From contig NC_040018.1 of NCBI RefSeq assembly GCF_000972845.2, forward strand, positions 434,001-498,000: 64,000 nucleotides of DNA, read 5' to 3'. This document shows, in pieces, positions 51,801-63,064 of this stretch. Position 1 is the first letter of the stretch. Each line of letters begins with the position of its first letter. The position numbers and the translations under genes were made by a program. The notes under the pieces were generated by a model. The model had not been told where the DNA came from. It was given only the letters and a program-made list of their open reading frames with translations, and made no database searches. Source of the DNA: Larimichthys crocea (lineage: Eukaryota > Chordata > Actinopteri > Sciaenidae).

Positions 51801-54051
51801 CTTCCATGGTCGAAAGGACACATGTCACCTCTCATGCAGAAGCCCTTTTCTGGAAAAGACAGACGACACACATAGAACATGAAACATAAAAGTACAACAA
51901 CCAACCTATACACTTAAAAGTTTAAAACAGCTCTTCTTACCATCATAGTCCCTGCACCGCTTCCTCTGTTGAGGGGGTGGTCCTCTGATAAAAGGGCCAC
52001 GATCCACAGGGTGTTCAGGGCGGAAGTCTGACCAGCTCTCAGTGGTGTTGTTACTATGATGATGTGTGGGGGCAATGACTGTAATGGTGCTGCTCAGTGT
52101 TGGCACAGGGAAGTGTGATGTGGTTGCAGTGGAGACGAGGGCTGCTGGTGTGTAGCCATCGGCACTTTCTGACCTGTGATCGTGATCATACTTCAACTTT
52201 CCAGAATCTCGCTCTGTGAACAGATAAGGGCCACATCAATATGTCATATAATCATACATAATGACACATAATCTTGTTTTTTTTATGTTTTTTTTATCCT
52301 GAGTTCATTGTATATATACACAGTAAGTAATGCATAAAGTTATATAATTCATTACTGTTACATTAATAGTGAACAAACACCGACACACACACCTAAACAT
52401 GAGAAAACTTAGTGATTAAGAAGCTTTGGGTTAGCTTTAATCTGTGTGGACACACAAAGGTCAGCAAGAAAAGTGAACTTTGAGCAGACTGCAGTAAAAG
52501 TAGTGTTTCAAAACTCAGGTTTTGGTGTCACTGCTCTCTCCAAAGAACAAACATCTATGAGGTTCTTACCTCTGCTCCTGCTTCTAGACCGAGTTCTGCT
52601 GTGTGACCGGCTCCTGCTGCGATCTCTGTCCCTATCTCTGTCCCTGTCCCTGTCTCTATCCCTCTCTCTGTCGCGGTCTCGGACACGATCCTTGCTCCAG
52701 CTCCTGCTGCGGCTTCGACTGTAACTGCGGCTGCGGCCTCTCCTGCGATTGTAGCGATCGCGGTACGAGTCCCTCCTTGGTGGGTTGCGGTCGTACTCCC
52801 TCTTTCTGGGTCGGTCGTCTCGCTTACGGTCTTCCCCTCTCCTTGAAATGAAAGAGGCGATAATTAGTGAAACGTGAACACGAATCGAAACAGAAAGCAG
52901 AAACAGGAAGCTGCACACACCTGCCATCTCGGCTGTAGCGAGAGCTCGATTGCGGAGGGCTGTGATTCACTCGCCGAGAAAACTTCTTCTCCCGCTCTTC
53001 CTCCCGATTTGTCTGAAAATAAAAAAAAAAAAAAAAAAAAAAGGCAACGTCAAACAGATATTGCTCATCTAAGATGGCAGGTCTGACTCTTGATATAAGA
53101 GGCTTACCTCCTCTTTTTTCTGCTCATCTTTCTCAATTTTGACCAGAGAGGACGGCTGCTCTGGCTGCGGGAGGTAGCTTTTGTTGTTAATGGCTTCGAA
53201 CAGCTTATCCACAAATGGCTGGGTCTCTGAGAGGAGGAGGAAATCGTGCAAATTAAAAGAAAAGAAATGTTAACATACATTGGAACATCAACTCACTTTT
53301 TCTGTACTTAAAACCTTTTCCATCTGATTGCATTGTCCTATTTTAAACCTGTTTTTAATGTTGTGTCCTTGTAATTTGCTACTACTTTTATGATTCTTTT
53401 TGTTTGTTTCTGTTGCTGTCTACTTTTGTTTCCTGTAAGGTGTCCTTGGGTGACAACAACAACACACTGGATCACAGATTAAACATGAAACGAGGCCTGT
53501 AAAGTATAGCTTTTTTCTGAAACAGTAAGGATTCATTGAGGTTGGATCTACTGACTCTCTTGCGTTACATTAGCACACACTCCTTACCTTTGATTTAACA
53601 TCCTCTTGCATATTGTGAACTCATGCAAAGTGGCAAAACTTGCAAAATCCTGCACAAACCTTACAGCCATTTTCATCCTAAAAACATTTTTTTTTTAACT
53701 TAACGTTAATGTACCCTTGCACCTTGCATACTTTGGTCCATGCTGGACTTGAACCTTAAATTTTCTGCTCACCTTTCTGAAGAAATACATCCAACTGGTC
53801 TATACACAGGGCTTTGAGCTCCTTCTCACTTTTGTCTTTCTTCACCAGAGCAACAACATACTTGGCAAGGGCAGAAGGGTCTGCATCACAGCTGAGGGGG
53901 GTAAAACATACAGAAAATGTACAAACACTGAAATAAAACATCACTTTTGTTAAAGACTTTTGAGTGAGCGGCTAACAGCTAACGATACTCACATAGGCTC
54001 GAGGGTATCAGACAGCCATGTTTTCAAGGCATCGAGGTTTTCAATGATCAT
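45856..54051 (-). CDS. rbm26: RBM26 RNA-binding protein 26, complete, 22 coding exons, 1010 aa
   Basis: Exons, 5' to 3': 53993-54051, 53773-53891, 53108-53226, 52921-53012, 52570-52841, 51941-52213, 51607-51849, 51300-51440, 51062-51199, 50820-50928, 50545-50701, 49806-50003, 49399-49500, 49238-49306, 49039-49137, 48871-48945, 48176-48343, 47934-48038, 47534-47737, 46520-46606, 46278-46391, 45856-45945. All introns are GT-AG, phases agree, and the total is 3033 nt. Protein order: PWI-like N-terminus (1-75), RS/RD region (about 160-220), CCCH finger with C307, C316, C322, H326 (Cx8Cx5Cx3H), proline-rich 330-410, RRM1 about 543-615, twin SVKDRLG motifs, coiled coil about 715-800, RG-rich 856-882, RRM2 about 894-960, acidic tail ending RSWRR. 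This is the known RBM26 layout and length. RBM26 works in nuclear poly(A)-RNA surveillance with ZFC3H1/MTR4 (family knowledge). The start is the first in-frame Met after a TAG; mammals have MVSK before it. Confidence 0.95.
46607..47533 (-). other. rbm26 intron 19 (longest intron)
   Basis: 927-bp intron between exons 19 and 20. No embedded gene was recognised. Its acceptor ends GAAG rather than (C/T)AG and has a weak pyrimidine tract. Other rbm26 introns over 300 bp (48344-48870, 49501-49805, 50004-50544, 52214-52569, 53227-53772) also hold nothing recognisable. Confidence 0.8.
52570..52690 (-). repeat. Coding RD/RS repeat in rbm26 exon 5
   Basis: On the gene strand, purine-rich hexamers of the GACAGG/GATAGG type encode alternating Asp-Arg (about ten DR units) followed by Arg-Ser repeats. 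It is a tandem coding array that could vary in length. RS/RD tracts mediate protein-protein contacts and speckle targeting in splicing-related proteins (family knowledge). Confidence 0.85.
53019..53042. repeat. Poly(A)/poly(T) tract at rbm26 exon 4 acceptor
   Basis: A run of about 24 A on the plus strand, which is a poly-T stretch directly before TTTTCAG of exon 4 on the gene strand, so it serves as the polypyrimidine tract. Confidence 0.9.
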
Positions 54052-54480
54052 CTTAGACCCGGCACAGCTTTCCTCCCCAACACGGCCAGAGTTAACGCTA
54101 TCTGGAGGACTGCTGGTTATCCGTTTAAAAGGAGGGTTAGTAGAGACGGACTTTCGCTCCTTTGGCTGCTAAAAACCGTCGGTCAGCTTAGCCACGTTAG
54201 CTTGACGTCTGTCCAGGCCCCTAAACGTGCTGCACGACTCCTGCACCCTCAATGAACAAACAAGCACGGCGGCTCTGTGGTTTGTTTCAGCGTTTAAACA
54301 AGTAAGGGTTTGTTTGTTTGTTTAAATGGTTTTTTTTTAATCCGTTAAACAACTTGGGGAGCATCCACGATTCACTTCAATACTTTATCCCCTCTTACGA
54401 GCTAACCATGTACCATGGCGACTATTTACTACCGGTTGTGTTCGCGTTGGCGAAATATCGCGAGAGGAGGAAGAGACACA
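54052..54480 (-). promoter_or_regulatory. rbm26 5'UTR and probable promoter
   Basis: CpG-containing sequence upstream of the rbm26 ATG. TATCGCGAGA at 54456-54465 is a 9/10 match to the TCTCGCGAGA promoter palindrome known from vertebrate housekeeping promoters, and the adjacent TTGGCGAAA (54447-54455) is E2F-like. No TATA box is evident. The transcription start is not determinable. Confidence 0.45.
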
Positions 54481-54690
54481 GACACACACGCACGCGCGCA
54501 CACACAGGTTGTACTGTTATATATTACTTGACAGGTTATTATATATTAAATTATGTATACTTTAATTACAGAGCATCGGTCACATGAAAACTGAAAAATA
54601 AATAGGCACCAAGAAGATGAAAAGTTATTTACACTTTATTTATTTATTATTTCTTCTATTGTATTTTTTGTTGTATTCAAATATACCGGA
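54481..54690. other. Spacer, nothing recognised
   Basis: A short CA/CG-rich patch (54481-54507) followed by AT-rich DNA. Confidence 0.5.
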
Positions 54691-54760
<70 letters not shown>

Positions 54761-54780
54761 GTCTGTCTGTCTGTCTGTCT
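54691..54780. repeat. (ATCT)n-(GTCT)n microsatellite
   Basis: About 18 ATCT units followed by about five GTCT units, perfect within each block. The immediately following 'agtcgtagcagta(t/g)' module reappears at about 54924-54960 next to a second short ATCT run. Confidence 0.97.
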
Positions 54781-55030
54781 AGTCGTAGCAGTATCAGTTG
54801 TAATAGTAGTAGTAATAGTAAACATTAGTAGTAAACATTTAACTTCTCTGTACATTCAAATTTGAACGTATGGTTACTGTGTTATAGGTCAATTCTAATG
54901 TATGTATGGTTGTATCTATCTATCTAGTCGTAGCAGTAGTAGTTGTAATAGTAGTACAGTAATAGTAGTAAGCAGTAGTAATAGTAACAGTAGCAGTTGT
55001 ATATCTAATCAGTGATTCAGTTGTGATAGT
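54781..55030. repeat. Degenerate (GTA/TAG)n trinucleotide region
   Basis: 'gtagcagtagtagttgtaatagtag'-type repeats in two related copies (54781-54825 and 54926-55010), each starting right after an ATCT/GTCT run. Confidence 0.75.
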
Positions 55031-55206
55031 ATTATGAACTATTTTGATTGCACAGGATTATTTTCCCAAAAGCATTTATTAACTCCAACCCTTATAAGGG
55101 TCCCAGTAGGCTTGAGTCAATTTAAAGATATTAGTCCCATTGTAAATCTAAAGGTTAAGATCATTTTAAATGCTTTTGGTGGGTGGTCAACTTTCCTCTT
55201 AAGTAT

Positions 55207-55533
55207 CTTAAAGGTGCAGTGTGTAGAATCTAGTGGACTAATCACTGCATTGCAATCTCCTCACATCACCATCACCTTCCCAGTGTAAAAGAGAAACAAC
55301 ACTTTATAAAAAAGTCACTATTTAGTTTGTCTGCTCTGGGCTGCTGTAGAAACACAGTGTTTCCACTCCCACTGTAGATATAAAAGGATATTTTTTAAGT
55401 AATAAAAAAAACAAAAAGATTCTTATTTTAAGGTGATTAAACATGCATGAAAACATAGTTATGAATATTATATGTCATGTTTGTTTTATTTTGAAAATAA
55501 AGTCCCCAAATCTTACACACTGGACCTTTAAAG
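55207..55533. repeat. Full-length MITE with terminal inverted repeats (~327 bp)
   Basis: The left end CTTAAAGGTGCAGTGTGTAG and right end (reverse complement CTTTAAAGGTCCAGTGTGTA) are near-perfect inverted repeats containing TTAA at both edges. Partial copies occur at 2858-3022 and 39554-39645. It is non-coding, so non-autonomous. TTAA at both edges is compatible with a TTAA-targeting superfamily, but I cannot assign one. Confidence 0.85.
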
Positions 55534-57343
55534 TTAGATTTAAAAAAGCTTCAGTCTTAACATAATGTCATTTAAAGCATGTTTATTTCTTCATCAGGCT
55601 ATTGGGTGAAATATTTAAATGAATGACACATGCTTTTTGTAGAAGTATGGTTACATGATGGAGATGTATTATCTATTTAGATATATGCATACATACATGC
55701 ATGTATGCATGTATGTATACGTATTGGTGAACACCTTGGGATCGTCACAAGTAATTGAATTCTGAAAATCTGTGGATCTAAATAATTCTTGGATGCACAC
55801 TATTAAGTCAATGACACAATTATACATTAGACAATTTACATCTAATTTGCGTGCTCAGGAACTCGCAAACTTCTCAAACGATTGATTTTGTTTAGTTAGT
55901 TAAATGTGTTAAGCTGTAGTGCTCTACCTTTGATACACTGCTAACTGAAAAAGGCTTGACACACACACAGACACAATGTTTAAATGATAATTAGATGTTT
56001 TTTATTGTTTCCCAGTTTCACTGGAACTACAGTAAAAAAGGTAAAGAAAGAAAAAAAGAGCAGATAAATAGAAAAAGGTACAAAATGTTTCCATTGCCCT
56101 TCATGCAAACCTGTGTGATCCTTCACAATGGTACGTTCCAAAAACTGTTCTGTGACATACATCAGCTCTCTCAATGAAATCAGACTGCAGCATAGACAGC
56201 ACAGCTTCTAAAACAGCACAACCAAAAATACTGAAAACTTTTTTTTAAAGAAAATAGGTATACTTACTTAAAAAATGTTCTTTAATTCAGTTTATAGTGG
56301 ACAGAATATTGTTCATCAGTTCTAACTCACATGATGATAAATTACTTTAATTTAAAAAATAGATATAATAATAGAAACACATTTCTTTAAGAATGACATG
56401 TTTAAAATAGATTTTTTTTTAAATTAAAAGTTGTTCTGTAACTAATGTTTCATGAATATACAGTACATAGATTAAAATCATGTAAATGTTCTTCCCCAGT
56501 CTGTATAAAAACATTGTGGTTTGTAGGGATGGGCGATATGGACTAAAAAAAATTAAAAATGACAATGAATAAACACCAATTCAGACTAATCTTTTTTACT
56601 ATAAATCTGTCACCAAAATAATAATAAAGGCTAGGGGGGGGGGCTGGTGGTGGGCGTGTCTATACCTGCTGAATGTAACTGCTGTGAAACAATCAGGAAA
56701 TTACTTTGTATTTCTCTGATTAATAACAGCTTTTTCGAGGTCCATGCTTGCTCTCTATTATTGTTACTCTATGACTCCCTACCAAAGCGCTCTCTCTCTC
56801 TCGTTCTCTCTCTAATCATCGGACACGAATCAAATTAGACTTCTTCATGTCATTGTATTTTGCGGCGTAAATTGCGAGTATTGCATTCTTCACTTCATTT
56901 GACAGGACGGCATGTACTAACTTATGCAGACAAAGCAAGTATATAGTATAGTATAGTATACTATAGTATAGTATATAGGAAAGAAAAAAGTGGACCATCA
57001 TTCATCTGTAACAATGTTTGATGGTATCAACATTTCAAAAGCTAAGTCGGCGTTATTTATATAGCATAAAATTACACAAAATAAATTTAGTTTACAGTCT
57101 GTATTATATATGGCAACATTAAATGAATAAGGAAAAGTGAGTAGACCTAGAGCTGTCAGTTGAGCAGCTGCTCATTGTCAAAGAGATTAGATTAGGCTAT
57201 TGTTTCTAGTGTAATTCCTGCTTATTTAGTGTATTAAATTTTGTATTAAGAAATTATATCTGTAAAGTTGCTGTAGATTACAGAGTTGAATCAGCAGTTT
57301 AAATATATACCGCACAGTAGACCCAATGGAGAGGAGTCTGCAT
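55534..57343. other. rbm26-cyp27c1 spacer, includes cyp27c1 3'UTR
   Basis: AT-rich DNA. A TATAG pentanucleotide tract with an inverted centre lies at 56941-56978, and a G run at 56634-56642. A minus-strand AATAAA (plus TTTATT) occurs at 56001-56006, but it is far (about 1.3 kb) from the cyp27c1 stop and its use is uncertain. No additional gene was seen. Confidence 0.45.
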
Positions 57344-60300
57344 CTAGTTTTCCCTGTCAGTAAACTGCAGGTTGATGGGAGCAGCAGGGCAGAGCAGGCC
57401 GTGGGTTTTGGCCTCGACATCAGCAGTGACAGAAGACACGCCAATGTGGAACTTTTGAATGAGCTGCACAAGGAGCAAAAACAGAAATGTTAATGAGCTT
57501 GTATAACACGTTCTGGTACTGATGCATGAGTACATTGTTGCCAAGATCTTGAGTAACACAGCTGGGAACTTGTATGTCTCCTCTGACGCTGGCAGATTAA
57601 AATATATTCAAGAACTCTGTGCTCGTTGCAAACTGTTGCAAATGAAATGTCGAAACTTGGAATGATGCGTTCAGTTTAGGTTTACTAAGTTTATCTTAAA
57701 TGTCTGGAAAAGATGATGAAGTTGAGTTGGGTTTATGGTGTCTTTGGCATAGTTTGTCACAACAATAAAAACTTTGTTCATTCATTCATGTAAATGGGTA
57801 CAGTTTTATAAATATGTTTGAGTGCAACTTTTTAATGTGCAAGTAGCTGAGAGTGGATTAATCCCTATCCTTACCCTTGCGAGAGCTAGATGCATCTCCA
57901 ACTCTGCTATTCTCCTGCCAATGCAGCTCCTGATGCCATAACCAAAGGGAAGTGAACCAAAGTTGTCAACACGATCTGTGGCATCTTTCCGTATCCAGCG
58001 ATCCGGTCGGAAATCTAAAGCTTCTGGGAAGTTTTCTTCATCTAAAGATGTGGAGTAGTGACACAGGGCCAGCTGAGTCTACGTAACAATGTGAGAAAAC
58101 AGAAAAAATGTCAATTGTGTAGTGAAAACAGCTGGGCTGTTGTACATGCATCTGTACAAGAGAGATGAGTAATGCAGGGTCATATTACATCTGGTTTTAC
58201 TGTAATGTTTTTGGCTGCCTCTTACTTTTTTTCTCTTCACTCGCATCTCTTATATCCACATAAGTCTTACCCCTTTGGGAATGAAGTATCCACCCACCAC
58301 CAAGTCATTCTGGGTAATCCGTCCATTGCCTGGAAGAACTGGAAAAAGCCTGTTTCCAGGGAGGGGCATACAAAGACTGTTATTCAACGGCATTATGCAT
58401 AAATCTAAATCTCCTTACAAAGTTTAAGTCTCAGATAACTGGATGAGTGAAAGACACAAACAGAGAGAGATAATGAACAAATTAAACATTTTTAAAAGTC
58501 TACAGAAGAAAAAGCTGGGAGAGTATAAAAAGACATGCAGTGTGCACCTGAGAGTCTCTTTGACCAGTCCTCTGATGAGAGGTAAGCGAGGGACATCGTC
58601 AGCTGTGGCGACTGTTCCAGGTCCCAGAGTACTCATCACCTCTGTATAGATTTGCTGCTGCATGTGAGGGTGTCGTGCTAACAGGTAGCTGGCCCATGAA
58701 AGGGTGAAGGATGTCTAGGAAGATAGAAAAGGGTATTTTTGTAAATCCAGTTGTGTCACTCACTCATAGGATTACACCGTTCAGTTTACGTCAAAGGTAT
58801 ACGCATAATCAAAATTAATCCTAATTAATTATCAAATCACAGATTTTAAGACAGTTTTCCCTCCCTCAGATGAACCTCAGATGAACTATTATTTCATATC
58901 TTCTTCCTTAATGGGGTCTCTGTGCCAGCTCTTGTTGTGGCACATATCATTTTCATTTCCTCTTTCCTTTATTGCCACCACCCTACATGTCTCACATGTC
59001 ACTGATCTTTTCAATTTCACGAACATGGAAATGATATGAAAATAGCTGTCCTCCTTCCAGAATCTATCTTTTCAACCAGCCTACTCAGTGTGATACCCAT
59101 AAATGTCATGCACACCTCCGCTGATCCAAGAGGTCAAACCAAGGTCAATATTGCTCATTGGACAAACTAATGAGCAATAGAGTCCTTGTGCAAGCCCGTT
59201 TTTTTTACTGTTCCGTCTCCTACCTCCCTCTCAGATGCTTCCTCCTACTCTGTCATCACGCTCTTCCCATCTAACCAACTTGTGCCTAATCAACCCCAGC
59301 TGCGACACATGGTAGCAACAGACAAAGCCAGAGAGAAATCATATGACAAAAGCACATCCATACAACTCTTAAATGATCTGTCGTCTCCCCTCTATGCCCC
59401 ACATGTACTCTTCTTTGTCTAACATGTAACATGATGCCAGTTTCCAGATCTTTGCTGTTTCATGACACTTTCCCAGAACCACCCCCTGTTCTCCCCTCTC
59501 ACGTCTCACATTTGCCCAGTAAGTGCCATAACATGGCTGTAGCTCACGTGTCTTGACACGAGTAAAAGAAAATGTACCGCAGGGTCAGGTAATAGCTCAG
59601 TTAAGTTTCCCCCCCTAATGGGATGTGACCGTTGCAACAAGTTCAACAAAAACACACACACCCTTTTATCCCGTGGCCCCCCCAGGCTCAGAACAAAACA
59701 CTCGAAACCCATAATTCTTATTAATCTGACAGTACCCCAAACAAATGAGGCTGTAACTGTGACATGTGTGTGCACACAGATGCAAATGCACACACACATG
59801 TATGAGACAAGTGTAAAAAATCTTTCCTATTGGGTATTGTACATTATCAAGCAATTGAACATTAATGAGTTTTAGTAACAGTAATATTTTTTCTGAACAT
59901 CTTTCATTTTTTTGCAATACAATCTGTAATACAACAGTCTTAATTATCTGTGTGTGTGCTATCTGAACAAACTCTAATCTTGAAACACATGAACACACAA
60001 CACAGAGGTCTTGCAGAGCAAAAAAGGGACAAAAGCCCCCCTGTGTAGAGGCAGAGGCATATGACAAGAAACAAAACCTGAGCGAGAACAAGTTTGTCAG
60101 TGGGACACAGTGTAACCCCTTCGATTCACTGCTCTGACCTGACGCTGGCACAGCTACACAGGCAAAAATATGGCGCCAGAAATCCTACCCTCGAAACTCA
60201 ACACTGACTCAAACACACAGACACACATGCATCTTCCAACCCCTCCGGCTAAAGCCACCCTCACTGCATGCCCACTCTGCACATGTTCTTTAACACTCCT

Positions 60301-63002
60301 GCACACACACACACACACACACACACCGTGTCAACCCCAGCCAGCAGCATCTCCGTCATGTTGGCGTAGATCTCCTCCATGCTCATTTTCTTGCTAATGA
60401 GCAAGTGTGTAAGCAGTCCTCCCTTCACTTCCTCTCCTCGTTCCAGTTGGGACTTGATCTCAGTGAGCCTCTTATCAATGTGAATACGGCCTGGGATGAG
60501 ACAAAGAACAAAACATTCCTTTCTATAAATGCCAGTTTCCAGGGTATTTATTCATCGGCAGACCTAAGCTTTACTTTGTTGGATTTTAAAAAGCACCACA
60601 GAGAAGCTTATCTAACATGTTTACAACTGGAAAACTACGTATAGTGAACCTTTTTTTTTTTAAAGATTTGGACTGAAAAAAGTCATGTTGGTAAACATTA
60701 CGTAACACGGAACTTTACTTTTTGGGATAAAGAGAAAACAAACCTAAAAGAAATCATATGTGCATTTTATGTGCCACATCTGACTCCTACTTGTTCCACA
60801 ACTAGGCAGACAATTCACATTAATACAGTACATATATATATGAGATATATAATATATATAGATATATATATATATATATAATAATATATATATATATATA
60901 TATATAAATAAGTATATATATATATATATAATAAGTATACTAAAAAAGTAGCTTTAAACCACTTACTGAAATTGAAGAGGCCATCCCAAGAGAGACAGAA
61001 CTCTTCCCATGGTTTGGGAATTATCGGTCGGAGCCACTTGGGGATCGCCCCAGCATACATGGTTGTCTTGAAGGAGCTGAACATGAGGTGAAGTGCATTG
61101 ATGTAGTCTTGAGTTTCCTGGGGAATCTTGTTTTCCAAACAGCCTAGACGGCACTCGTATAAAATGGCGGCCACACCTGTAAAAACAAAGACAGTAGGAG
61201 TGAGGCATAAATGTCTGTCATAACGTGTCATAAATATCTTCTGTACAGTTGGTAAAAGCTTTTTTCTTGATTTATGTCACACTGGTCACATGTATCCATA
61301 AATGGGGTTGTACATTAAAGCAATTGTTGATGGATTATTAGGATGTGACGAGCATCATGTGATTTAAGGGGTGAGGATTGCATAACATAGTTTGCATACT
61401 TTTTTTCCCCTCGTCTCTCTGCTGTTAACTCTTCCTGACTACCTTTTGTCCTCTCTGGCAGCCTCACTGATCTCCTTTCTCCCCTCCATCTATACTACCT
61501 ATCCTTTGTAGGATCTTCACCAACCTTCCATGGCGTATTTGAAGAAGAGGTCATTCACGTTGCTGACAGTTGCTCTATCGGGCTCCTCGGCGCGCAGAAT
61601 ACGAACTCTCTTTATCAGGTCATCGACCACGTTGTTCACATCATCAGAAAACTCTGCCACGTCGCTGGGACGCATGATGAGCTGTCTGAGCACACTCCGC
61701 ATCTTCAGCCATTTGTCTCCCTCACTGGGAAACAGGACACAAGTTGAGTTTTTAGCATTCCCATGTTTAGAGGAAAGAACATTGCATTTATAAAGGATGG
61801 CAGCAGCGAAAAGCAGTAAGTTGAGAGTTTACAGATGCAAAAGCATTGAGAATTCATAAGCGTGCACACTAGAAGGGAACTTACAGGCATAAAAGGGTTA
61901 AAAGTTGAAGCAGACTTACGCTGAGATGAGGCCAGTGGAACGGCCTCTCATGTCCCTATACTCCTGCCACGACTCCATGTTGGCTCTCTGTGGGGCCACA
62001 CCTTCGGCCCTCAGCACCTCGGCCACTAGATCACGGTCCGCCACTGAGACCACCAGCTGGGGTCCAAAACGGGATTTGAAAATTTTGCCATACAGCTTTC
62101 TGTGCTCCATCTATAAAGCAGCAGTTACAACAATAAATTAGCAGTCAAATGACTAATTACATGTTATCCATCCTTCCATAAATTGGCTTCATTTATTTGC
62201 CTGAAAATTGCATCAGTAAGTTGATATCTGTATGAATGCCCATGCAAAATGGCAGTGTTCACACAGCTGCTCTTGATGTTTATCAAATAAACCACTGTTT
62301 AAGAAGACTGATGATGTGCCATGATTCGATTCAATTCATTGATTGATTAAATTACTTTTAAAAAGAACTTTCTTTAGACTTTTTTTCTTAAAAAACAATC
62401 CAGTTTTACTTGGACTGGATTTCCAGATCAAATAAATTAATCTCTAGTGTAAGTGTACAAATATATAACATATAATAAATAACTATGCATGTTTTACAAC
62501 TGCAGCTTTTACATTGCAATGCAAATAAAAAACTATGGGTAACGAAGAGCATTTATTAGATTGAAAAACCTTTTTTAAAAATAAAAAATGTTGATATCTA
62601 TTAAAATAATTCCAACATTGCATGCAAGTGTGTGTGCCGTGATATGATGTGAGTCCTGATTTGGTGTGTCAGCACAAATCACCAGTGATTCCTTTTAATC
62701 TATAGAGACGACATCACAGGGTAGGTAACAAACGTGGCATTTATCTTATCTTGCCATGTTGATTGACACATCATTTACTCGTGTTCCTTTTAACAATGGA
62801 GACCAAAGCGTTTTACAACAATCTGCTGCATCTATCAAGGTATTCACGTGAGGACTGCTGCAAACGACATATCCAAACTTTTTGTGCGTTTTTAACTCAA
62901 CTCATGTGCAGTTTCATGCATCTAGGTAGCAAATGCATGAACCCTTTGCTATTGGTTGGAAACACAAAGATATTATATCATTTGTCATAAAAGTGAGAGA
63001 GA

Positions 63003-63064
<62 letters not shown>

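Noticed and set aside
59666..60151. 161-codon minus-strand frame
   Set aside because: Lies wholly within cyp27c1 intron 5, where the flanking exons join in frame without it; no P450 or other domain.
60170..60397. Plus-strand frame near a CA repeat
   Set aside because: Antisense to cyp27c1 exon 5 and a microsatellite.
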